DNA of 64,000 nucleotides, from positions 21,140 to 85,139 of the forward strand of contig NZ_PJAR01000030.1 of assembly GCF_002836745.1 (NCBI RefSeq), read 5' to 3'. This DNA comes from Glaciecola sp. 33A (GTDB lineage Bacteria > Pseudomonadota > Gammaproteobacteria > Enterobacterales > Alteromonadaceae). Under the pieces are notes generated by a model that was not told the origin of the DNA, searched no databases, and worked only from the letters and a program-made list of their open reading frames with translations. Positions 39,039 through 46,957 of the stretch are shown piece by piece (position 1 is the first letter of the stretch; each line of letters begins with the position of its first letter). A program made the translations under genes and the position numbers.

Positions 39039-39452
39039 TTGAAAAAAATCAACGCCATCCGCAAGGATCCCGATGTCATGAATCTGTTGAGTCGTCTTCC
39101 TGATGAGACTGCGTTGTCCCTTACAGACAGGCAACTAAGCCACATTAAAGTGGCGGTTGGTAACGCCGGCTATCGAAAGCACAAAATTGACTGTCGTGGC
39201 ACGATACCAATCCCGTTTTATCCCTCACGGATTTATTTTGTTTTATTAATGGGCCGCAATATTCGTGCGGTAACACGCACTGAAAAGTCTATCGCACTAA
39301 TGACGACTTTATTTTTGGCCGCGTTATTTTTGTCATTAAGTACATTACTTGGATTGGTGGTGCTATACATACTCAAATCAGCTTTAGGTATCGATTTATT
39401 TGAAGGTTACTCACTCGGTTTATGGAGTTGGCTTAAGCAAAAATTCGGATAA
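39039..39452 (+). CDS. Conserved hypothetical membrane protein
   Basis: The 137-residue protein has a soluble N-terminal part with DVMNLLSRLPDETALSLTDRQL, a conserved IDCRGTIPIPFYPSRIYFVLLMGRN segment, and one long hydrophobic helix region at about 85-112. This type is widespread in marine Gammaproteobacteria without assigned function; some relatives have been misannotated as an aroA-type enzyme. The TTG start follows the GT2 stop directly, with AAGGA before it, so translation is coupled. Confidence 0.6.
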   Translation: MKKINAIRKDPDVMNLLSRLPDETALSLTDRQLSHIKVAVGNAGYRKHKIDCRGTIPIPFYPSRIYFVLLMGRNIRAVTRTEKSIALMTTLFLAALFLSLSTLLGLVVLYILKSALGIDLFEGYSLGLWSWLKQKFG

Positions 39453-39728
39453 ATAGAGTCTTAACTATAAACACAATAAAGCAATTTTAGGTTCCGGATG
39501 GGCCATCAAAATGTAGCGTTTTATACTATTTCCTATAGCAAATTTTGATCATTATTGTGTAATCATCCATTTAAACTTTCATATTTGAAGTCAGTAATAA
39601 CTCGTATTATTCTGTTCATACAGCACATTCTTGATTTTTATACCGAGTATACAGTTAAAAGGTGGAGGATGACGGCCAAAACCAGTAAGATACGCTTCAA
39701 AATATACCCTTAACAAAGAGCTGCTCTG

Positions 39729-41342
39729 GTGAAATTGATCGATTCATTGAAAGATTACAATATTAATACTACTTCTGAAATTTTGCACAACCCAGACTAT
39801 GATACTCTTTTTAATGAAACCACAAAATCAGAACTATCCGGTTTTGAAAAAGGATTTGTTACCGAATCAGGTGCGGTATGTGTAAAAACCGGAAAGTTTA
39901 CTGGCCGTTCTCCTAAAGATAAATACATTGTAAAAGACGGTGTTACCGAAGATACCTTGTGGTGGTCGGATCAAGGCAAAAACGACAATAAGGCCATTAA
40001 TCAAGATACTTGGAACCAACTTAAAGGTTTAGTCACAAACCAGCTCAGTGGTAAACGTTTATTCGTAGTCGATGCCTTTTGTGGTGCAAACAAAGACACT
40101 CGGATGTCGGTTCGCTTTATTACCGAAGTCGCTTGGCAGGCGCACTTTGTCACTAATATGTTTATTACGCCGAGCGCGGAAGAATTATCCGCATTTGAAC
40201 CTAATTTTATTGTCATGAATGGCGCCAAAGTGTGCAATCCAGACTGGCAAAAACAGGGACTCAATTCTGAAAATTTCGTTGCCTTTAACTTGACCGAGCG
40301 GATCCAGCTCATTGGTGGAACCTGGTACGGCGGAGAAATGAAAAAAGGCATGTTTGCCATAATGAATTACTACTTACCGCTGCAAGGAATTGCGTCAATG
40401 CACTGCAGCGCTAACGTAGGAGAAAAGGGAGACGTGGCAATCTTTTTCGGTTTGTCCGGCACCGGAAAAACGACCCTTTCAACGGATCCTAAAAGACAGC
40501 TTATTGGTGACGATGAACACGGCTGGGACGACAATGGGGTGTTTAACTTGGAGGGCGGGTGCTATGCCAAAACCATTAGTCTTAGTCAAGAAAATGAACC
40601 CGACATTTATGCCGCTATTAGACGCAATGCTTTGCTTGAAAATGTAAGTCATACTGAAGCCGGTGTGATCGATTATCACGACAATTCGATTACCGAAAAC
40701 ACCCGAGTTTCATACCCGATTAATCATATTGCGAATATCGTTAAGCCGATTTCTAAAGCTGGCCATGCAACAAAAGTGATATTTTTAACTGCCGATGCTT
40801 TCGGCGTGTTGCCGGCGGCAGCCAAACTAACGCCTGAGCAAGCTCAATATTATTTACTATCTGGTTTTACCGCTAAATTAGCCGGCACTGAACTAGGTAT
40901 AACTAAGCCAACACCGACATTTTCGAGCTGTTTTGGTGCGGCTTTTTTGACCCTGCACCCAACTCAATATGCGAATGTATTGGAAACACGAATGCAGGCA
41001 GCTAATGCACAGGCCTATTTAGTCAATACTGGATGGAACGGCAGTGGTAAGCGCATTTCTATAAAAGCCACTCGCGCAATCATCGATGCTATTTTAGATG
41101 GCAGCATGGATGCTGCAGAATCACATCTGTTGCCCATTTTTAATCTTAGTATTCCGAAAGAATTAGCCGGTATCGATGCGACTATTTTGGACCCAAGAGG
41201 CACATATGGCGAAGCACAGCATTGGTACGAGAAAGCTGAAGAGCTAGGCGCTCTATTTGTTGATAATTTTGATAAATTTACAGATACTGCACATGGCCGC
41301 AGTTTAGTCAATGCAGGTCCGAAGCTAAGCTCTCCCGAATAG
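39729..41342 (+). CDS. pckA: Phosphoenolpyruvate carboxykinase (ATP)
   Basis: The 537-residue protein shows the ATP-type PEPCK signatures: the oxaloacetate-binding [10 protein letters not shown], the P-loop GLSGTGKT (241-248) and the kinase-2 motif [11 protein letters not shown], followed by the ARG-containing GGCYAKT region. It converts oxaloacetate to PEP in gluconeogenesis. The start is GTG at 39729. It sits between polysaccharide genes, where it could feed sugar-nucleotide supply, but more likely is just a neighbour. Confidence 0.97.
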   Translation: MKLIDSLKDYNINTTSEILHNPDYDTLFNETTKSELSGFEKGFVTESGAVCVKTGKFTGRSPKDKYIVKDGVTEDTLWWSDQGKNDNKAINQDTWNQLKGLVTNQLSGKRLFVVDAFCGANKDTRMSVRFITEVAWQAHFVTNMFITPSAEELSAFEPNFIVMNGAKVCNPDWQKQGLNSENFVAFNLTERIQLIGGTWYGGEMKKGMFAIMNYYLPLQGIASMHCSANVGEKGDVAIFFGLSGTGKTTLSTDPKRQLIGDDEHGWDDNGVFNLEGGCYAKTISLSQENEPDIYAAIRRNALLENVSHTEAGVIDYHDNSITENTRVSYPINHIANIVKPISKAGHATKVIFLTADAFGVLPAAAKLTPEQAQYYLLSGFTAKLAGTELGITKPTPTFSSCFGAAFLTLHPTQYANVLETRMQAANAQAYLVNTGWNGSGKRISIKATRAIIDAILDGSMDAAESHLLPIFNLSIPKELAGIDATILDPRGTYGEAQHWYEKAEELGALFVDNFDKFTDTAHGRSLVNAGPKLSSPE

Positions 41343-41531
41343 GCCTTCAATTATAGGGCAGTCCTAGACCGAGGAAGTATTGGCGTGATAGACGATGAGT
41401 ATGATATCTATTATTGCACACGACAATAGAGCGATGTTGGCAAAGCAAGTTATACAAATGACGATGCCAACATCAAACTAAAGTATTACATTTATTAGAG
41501 GACGTATTTTCTACTATTCATTAAGAAGTCA

Positions 41532-42041
41532 TTAAAAACGCCAATCCGTGATGAGCGGTTTTTTACTCTCATCCATAAACCAGAGTGCGGCAACTAAACC
41601 TGGTGTATCGTTGGTAACTACGATGGCAGCTTCATAGTTAATATCACTCAACGAAGTTCTGAGTAGGCAGCTATCATAATTGATGCTATAGCTTCCATCA
41701 TTATGCTGTTTATAGTCGCTGCACAATGATAAATAGGCAGCCTGATTGTCATCTTGGGATCGAGTAATTCGCAGGTTAAACGAGCGTTCACTGCTGAGTG
41801 CAAAACCATCAGGCACGACAATCTCATGACTGGTTTTTGCTGTACTTACTATCATATCCGCGGCCTTTTTAGGATTAATTTCTTCTAAGCTAAATTCAGT
41901 TACAGCAACTTGGCTTTGAATTGGAACGGGCAACGGATCCCCTGCTGCTGGCAGCGGTTGTGCAGTAATACTCTCGGATCCACCGCCTCCGCAGGCGGCT
42001 AAAAACAGACTTAGGCAAACATAAATATATAGCTTATTCAT
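41532..42041 (-). CDS. Lipoprotein downstream of the ice-binding-like gene
   Basis: The 169-residue protein has a lipoprotein signal with lipobox LAAC followed by GGGGSE, a proline-rich linker and a beta-rich domain with FNLRITRSQDDNQAAYLSLC and a cysteine pair (C..YDSC). It starts 11 bases after the end of the ice-binding/LruC gene, so both are one transcript; it may anchor or help export that protein. No family recognised. Confidence 0.65.
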   Translation of the reverse strand: MNKLYIYVCLSLFLAACGGGGSESITAQPLPAAGDPLPVPIQSQVAVTEFSLEEINPKKAADMIVSTAKTSHEIVVPDGFALSSERSFNLRITRSQDDNQAAYLSLCSDYKQHNDGSYSINYDSCLLRTSLSDINYEAAIVVTNDTPGLVAALWFMDESKKPLITDWRF

Positions 42042-42052
42042 AAGACACCTCT

Positions 42053-44608
42053 TTAATTAGAAAAAATATTATTTGTGTTGGCGTTTTCCAAAATGTACCA
42101 GTCAGCGTCTACCAGCCCTTGATTTGCAATAAAACTAGAAAATAAGGGATACGCATAAATTACATCCATATACTCCAAGGAATATTGCATTTCGACACCA
42201 ACATTTATAGCCCAAGGCATACCATTCGCACTCACAAAGTAACGCCCATTTTGTGGCTCACTTCTATCATCTCTACGGCCAAAGAAATCCGTTCTAAAAG
42301 CTTCTGTCGGTGCTTTATCGGGTAAATGTATTTCATACGCTCTGCCCGGGGGCAGACCAAATGCTAAGCTATGATCATAGCCCTCGGTCGCAAATAAAAA
42401 TGGGTCGTATGGAAATTCTGGCATCTGAGCACTGGGGATAGCGATAGCCATGGGCAATGTCATTGAAAAAACCATTTGAATATCAGAACCGCAACCCGCT
42501 TCAGTTCGATAATAGTTGCAGTTTTCACCCGGACTGACGGAGTCCCACACATCATTGGTGATAATAAATATCGCCTGATTACGCCCCGCTTCTAAAGGAG
42601 AGATGTTTTGTGGTAAATCATTGATGGTATAGCGGATAGCATTTTCATCAATCGTACTTCGCAAAATATCAGGTAAATGAAACGCAAAACCATTGTGATG
42701 CAATGCACCAACAGCTGCAATTTGCCCTTCTAACTTAACCCGGATAACCTCACCATTAAGTGTGTATTCACTGATACGATAATTTATGACTAAGTCATTA
42801 AAATCATAATCACCTATTGATGGCCAATTATCTTCAAAAGCAATGGTTGCCCACTCAGAAGCACTAGGGTAATACTGTATGCTGACATTAAGCTCTGTAA
42901 TGTCGACTTGATGATCTTCAACCTCCCCATCACTAAAGCTACCTGTTGGCTCTAATCCACCAACACTACTGAGTCTAAAACGCGCCCATGTATTGCCTGC
43001 TTCAGCCCATTCAGGGACGTCATAAAGTATCGTATTGCTACCTTGAATTACAGATTGGGTATCAGCGATTTGTTCATCAGTGCCAAACACACCATTGCCG
43101 TCAAAATCTATCCAAGCATCAACAAAAGCTGGTGTTGATGCGACAAGTTCCAGTAGTGCAGAATTACCGACTTCAAGACCTGTGACAAAAGCCACACCGT
43201 CTTCATCATCATTGCCATCTGTTACGTCATCACTGAGAGGAAATTGATAGCTATCAAATTCGGCGTCGACACCAGACCCCATAAAAATCGTATTGTTTTC
43301 TGTACTATGGCTAGCACCATTATCAGCAACAAGGCTGCTATATGAGGCGGGTGCATCACCAAAGTCAATCGTAGCCTCAGGAGGTGCGTCAGCTATTGCT
43401 TGAGTGATCGACGCGGCCATTCCATTAGTACAACCTGTCTGTCCGATAACGCTATCTGCACCAAACTCGATGAAATTCGTCGCTGAATAAGCACCGCCAC
43501 AATCATTTGCTATACCCTCTATTACGGTATTGGCACCCGTTTGAACGAAACCCTTAGCAAGAATAAATCCAGTGGTTTCGGCACCTGCACCTAACTGTGT
43601 ATAACCCGCTGCACCCGGTTTGTCGCCCAATACATTCCAAATTATAGTGCTATTATCAGTTACGTTTAACAATATAACCTTCGCATCAATCGCAAAACTC
43701 AAGTAGTTAGCAATATTAAAAATCCATGTGCCATCCACTCCTTTGCCATCAAGTGTGAGGGTTTTCCCACCAGTAATGGTCAGATAATCTATAGTGCTGT
43801 AGATGCCAGCTTCGAGCGTTTCATTATTCACTCCAAAAGTAATTGAGACGAGTTCAGTTCCTGTTCCCAAGTCTTTCAGTGCCGTTTGCATCGTCGTAAT
43901 TAACACTTCTTGATTGGTTACTAACAGAGGAGGAGGAGGAACCAGCAAAGAATTCGCCGTGAGGATCCCATCAATTTGAACACCAGCACCGATGGTAGTG
44001 GTGGTCCCAGCATCAACATTGCCATGAAAAATTGAACCTGCACCGATAGTGACTGTGGTTCCAGCTAAGACATCGCCGGTTACCTCAACAAGTGTATCAA
44101 AGGTTGCGGTAGTTCCGGCTACAATACTGCCATCGATTATGGCGCTAGCACCAACGGTGGCCGTGGTTCCCGTCTGAATAAAACCATTTACAATAGCAGC
44201 TACACCGAGCGTTACAGTAGACCCTGCTTCGATATAGCCAACAACACCTGCATCAGCGCCGAGGGTGGTAGCTGCTCCAGCCTCTACATTACCCGCAAAT
44301 ATTGCATTTGCAGCTAGTGTAACTGCAGTGGCACTTTGAACATTACCCCCAACTGTAGTGCGTGCACCCGCGGTTATATAACCACTGGCATAAAGTGACT
44401 GGTTATTTAGGTCTGAATCTACCAAAGATTGAGCGGCTAACTGTAAGCTAGATCCAAGAGAAAATAATAAGGTAAATATGAAACGATTTACTTGTTTCGC
44501 TGAACGACAAAGACACCCACTCTTGCGCTTTATAAGACGCTGTGATAATGAGTTAACATCAAAATTCGTCCCGTAGTAACTCCGAACACAAACATTGCTC
44601 TTTTTCAT
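42053..44608 (-). CDS. Secreted ice-binding-like (DUF3494), GEVED and LruC domain protein
   Basis: The 851-residue protein has an unusually long N region and signal-like hydrophobic stretch (41-60), then eight 18-residue repeats (about 76-218) of the pattern (T)TxTxGAxxxxxGxIxAG. A DUF3494 ice-binding-like domain (about 230-390) follows, a GEVED domain (about 415-570, with GEVEDHQVDI), and a C-terminal LruC domain (about 575-820, with FEDNWPSIGDYDFNDLVI). DUF3494 proteins bind ice or serve as adhesins; GEVED and LruC occur in large surface proteins. A sigma-54-like promoter and an upstream dyad lie in front. I infer a matrix or surface adhesin; ice binding is not shown by the sequence alone. 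Confidence 0.8.
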   Translation of the reverse strand: MKKSNVCVRSYYGTNFDVNSLSQRLIKRKSGCLCRSAKQVNRFIFTLLFSLGSSLQLAAQSLVDSDLNNQSLYASGYITAGARTTVGGNVQSATAVTLAANAIFAGNVEAGAATTLGADAGVVGYIEAGSTVTLGVAAIVNGFIQTGTTATVGASAIIDGSIVAGTTATFDTLVEVTGDVLAGTTVTIGAGSIFHGNVDAGTTTTIGAGVQIDGILTANSLLVPPPPLLVTNQEVLITTMQTALKDLGTGTELVSITFGVNNETLEAGIYSTIDYLTITGGKTLTLDGKGVDGTWIFNIANYLSFAIDAKVILLNVTDNSTIIWNVLGDKPGAAGYTQLGAGAETTGFILAKGFVQTGANTVIEGIANDCGGAYSATNFIEFGADSVIGQTGCTNGMAASITQAIADAPPEATIDFGDAPASYSSLVADNGASHSTENNTIFMGSGVDAEFDSYQFPLSDDVTDGNDDEDGVAFVTGLEVGNSALLELVASTPAFVDAWIDFDGNGVFGTDEQIADTQSVIQGSNTILYDVPEWAEAGNTWARFRLSSVGGLEPTGSFSDGEVEDHQVDITELNVSIQYYPSASEWATIAFEDNWPSIGDYDFNDLVINYRISEYTLNGEVIRVKLEGQIAAVGALHHNGFAFHLPDILRSTIDENAIRYTINDLPQNISPLEAGRNQAIFIITNDVWDSVSPGENCNYYRTEAGCGSDIQMVFSMTLPMAIAIPSAQMPEFPYDPFLFATEGYDHSLAFGLPPGRAYEIHLPDKAPTEAFRTDFFGRRDDRSEPQNGRYFVSANGMPWAINVGVEMQYSLEYMDVIYAYPLFSSFIANQGLVDADWYILENANTNNIFSN
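43955..44383 (-). repeat. Eight 18-residue coding repeats
   Basis: Tandem beta-solenoid repeats with recurrent GA/AG turns fill about residues 76-218 of the ice-binding-like protein. Such arrays vary in copy number between strains. Confidence 0.8.
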
Positions 44609-44661
44609 CTTGCCGCCCTCTCTCTATAGATAAAACGCTATACGTACTTATAAACTGATTA

Positions 44662-44677
44662 TGCAAATAATATACCA
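44662..44677 (-). promoter_or_regulatory. Candidate sigma-54 promoter of the ice-binding-like gene
   Basis: On the minus strand TGGTATATTATTTGCA keeps TGG and TTGCA at sigma-54 spacing. It is 54 bases before the start codon, and the dyad at 44741-44757 is about 64 bases further upstream. Confidence 0.55.
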
Positions 44678-44740
44678 AGAATATAAAATATTTAAGATTA
44701 TGATTATTATAGTTATTTTGAAAAATTAACGTGTTTTATG

Positions 44741-44757
44741 TTTTTGCTTTGCAAAAA
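44741..44757. promoter_or_regulatory. TTTTTGC-TTT-GCAAAAA dyad
   Basis: A perfect 7-3-7 inverted repeat. The same core, with AAA in the spacer, occurs upstream of the wza-like operon, and twice within the 38-bp palindrome at 36597. A candidate activator site. Confidence 0.6.
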
Positions 44758-44949
44758 ATGCATTTGTGTCCTGCTAAAATTTTCGTTTTGCAAATTGACA
44801 ATTCAGCGTTGTATAACGTTATCAATAGGACTAACTATTTACATCAATATTTAGAAATTGTAGAGTTACAGCAGTCGAATTCCCGTAATACCTATTGTTT
44901 TGCCTGCATCCCTTTTTCATTGCATTACCGTTTTTAGAAGGAGAACATC

Positions 44950-45231
44950 ATGAGCGAACACGTAATACGAATACCAGAACGTTTTGACTTTGGATATCAC
45001 AAAGAGTTTACTGAGCAATATCAGAGCCTGCTAGCGGATAGCAGTGTAACTGAGATTGAGTTGGAGTTTAGTCGTGTTGGTTATTTGGATAGCTCTGCAC
45101 TAGGCATGATGGTATTGCTGCAAAAAAAAGCGAAGAGTCAAAACGTTTCTATCAGAATTAGAGGACCAAAAGAAAGTACTAAAGAGATTTTGCAAATTGC
45201 TAATTTCGATCAACTTTTTGATATTTCATAG
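44950..45231 (+). CDS. STAS-domain anti-sigma antagonist-like protein (CrsA-like)
   Basis: The 93-residue protein is a single STAS domain. The motif VGYLDSSALGMM holds the phosphorylatable serine (Ser48 by position after Asp47). AGAAGGAG precedes the ATG. It lies 12 bases before the receiver-PP2C-kinase gene, as crsA-crsR in Shewanella and hsbA-hsbR-type pairs. In CrsA the STAS protein sequesters sigma-S and its phosphorylation state is set by CrsR. That function is inferred here by synteny and domains. Confidence 0.85.
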   Translation: MSEHVIRIPERFDFGYHKEFTEQYQSLLADSSVTEIELEFSRVGYLDSSALGMMVLLQKKAKSQNVSIRIRGPKESTKEILQIANFDQLFDIS

Positions 45232-45243
45232 GCTGATCCTCAA

Positions 45244-46905
45244 ATGCGGATATTAATAATTGAAGACAGTTCTTTATTTGCTGAAATCCTTGAGACCTTT
45301 TTAATCAGCAAGCAATGCGAGACAAAAATAAGCAGTACTTTGCAAGCTGCCAAAGATCGGCTAGCGATATCATCATTCGAGTTTATCTTGCTCGATAACC
45401 AACTTCCTGATGGCAACGGTATTGATATTCTACCTTTTATAAAATCACTGTCTTGTAAAGTACCCGTTATGATGATCACAGCGGAAGATAATCAAGCTTT
45501 GATGTCGGAGGCGTTCGAGAAAGGAGTTGATGACTTTTTGGTAAAGCCAATTAGCGTTGATTTATTATGGCAAAAAATCCAACGTTGCCGACGTTTATAC
45601 GACCAATCCGAAGTAGTAAACTTACAAACACACGAGCTTGAAAATTTACTAAATCAACGAAAACAAGAAGAAAATTTAGCACGCTATGTGTATGAATACA
45701 CTACTGCTTCACTGTCACATAACACACAATATGTCGACACCTATATTCAGTCCTCAAGTTCGTTTAACGGGGATGCTTTTATTTGTAATACAGCGCCGAA
45801 TGGCAACCTCTTTGTCATCCTCGCGGATGCGACAGGACACGGTTTAGCTGCTGCCATCAGTATTTTGCCTCTTGCTTCAACAATCAAGGCAATGATCAGA
45901 AAAGGATCTTCCTTAGCGCATATTATTCATGAAGCCAATAAAAAACTTAATATAGAATTACCTGATAATAAGTTCGTTGCACTAATTGGCATAGAGGTAA
46001 ATTTCAATAAGCGAGAGTTACAACTTTTCAATGGTGGGATGCCGGATGTTATATTACTTAAGACAGACCATTCATTAGAGCGATATTCATCGAGGTCGAT
46101 GGCGCTAGGAATACTTGAACCTGAAGTTTTTGATCCTAAAATAGTAGTTGTCAGCATGGAGGCTATTAGCAACTTATTTTTCTTTAGTGATGGTTTGATT
46201 GAGCAACAAAATTCTGCTGGTAAGCCCTTCAGCATGTATCGTCTCCTAGAGATATTGGAACGTTATGACTACAAAGAGTCACTCGTTAGTTGTGTTGTCA
46301 ACGAATTTACCGTTTTTAATGGGATGGCTGAATTACTTGATGATCTTTCAATCTGTGATTTACAGATAAAATCGTTAATCAACAACCATGTATACAATAA
46401 GTCAAAATTCATTGCGGCTAATCAAGGAAAAATTACGGTAACACTGGAAATTGAAGGCGGACTTATAGCGAGTACCGATGTTGTTGGATACTTAGACGGC
46501 ATTATGCGAAGTGCAGATATGGTTGGTGACTTAAGACAAAGAGCATTTACTGTATTCGCTGAGCTCATCAATAACGGTATAGATCACGGTATTCTGAATT
46601 TAGACTCAAAGCTAAAGGATGATTTTTCTGGTTTTTTTGAGTATCTGCGATTAAAGAAAGCACGATTAACACAGCTTGGAGCAAGCGACAAACTTAGCAT
46701 GAAATTTGCCTTCTGCCCCAATACCGCACAAATAGATTTTGAAATCATAGATTCAGGACAAGGTTTCGATATGGATAAAGACAACAATGTTTGCATAGAT
46801 GGGCTATCAGGTCGTGGTATGGATTTAGTAAAAAAGCTCTGTAAAACAGTTGATATTGTTGCTCCCGGAAATAAAATCATCGTCAACTTGACGAGCGACC
46901 GTTAG
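45244..46905 (+). CDS. Receiver-PP2C-kinase fusion (CrsR/HsbR-like)
   Basis: The 553-residue protein has three parts. A receiver comes first (Asp51 in LLDNQLPDGNG; Lys in FLVKPIS). A PP2C/SpoIIE phosphatase follows (about 160-380; DATGHGLAAA, FFFSDGLIE, ELLDDLSI). Last is a GHKL-type anti-sigma kinase-like ATPase (about 400-553; ELINNGIDHG, DSGQGFD, LSGRGMDLVKKL). This is the CrsR/HsbR architecture: the phosphatase dephosphorylates the STAS partner, the kinase rephosphorylates it, and the receiver sets the balance. The gene couples a signal, perhaps from the hybrid kinase at 46958, to sigma-factor control. Confidence 0.87.
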   Translation: MRILIIEDSSLFAEILETFLISKQCETKISSTLQAAKDRLAISSFEFILLDNQLPDGNGIDILPFIKSLSCKVPVMMITAEDNQALMSEAFEKGVDDFLVKPISVDLLWQKIQRCRRLYDQSEVVNLQTHELENLLNQRKQEENLARYVYEYTTASLSHNTQYVDTYIQSSSSFNGDAFICNTAPNGNLFVILADATGHGLAAAISILPLASTIKAMIRKGSSLAHIIHEANKKLNIELPDNKFVALIGIEVNFNKRELQLFNGGMPDVILLKTDHSLERYSSRSMALGILEPEVFDPKIVVVSMEAISNLFFFSDGLIEQQNSAGKPFSMYRLLEILERYDYKESLVSCVVNEFTVFNGMAELLDDLSICDLQIKSLINNHVYNKSKFIAANQGKITVTLEIEGGLIASTDVVGYLDGIMRSADMVGDLRQRAFTVFAELINNGIDHGILNLDSKLKDDFSGFFEYLRLKKARLTQLGASDKLSMKFAFCPNTAQIDFEIIDSGQGFDMDKDNNVCIDGLSGRGMDLVKKLCKTVDIVAPGNKIIVNLTSDR

Positions 46906-46957
46906 TCAATACGCAGTGTATTTAGCAACGTTATCAAAAAAGTAATGGAGGCAACTA

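Larger units (their letters stand above)
44609..44949. other. Divergent control region, 341 bases
   Basis: Lies between the ice-binding-like gene and the STAS gene. It holds a sigma-54-like promoter (44662-44677) reading left and a 17-bp dyad at 44741-44757. No coding frame seen. Confidence 0.6.
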
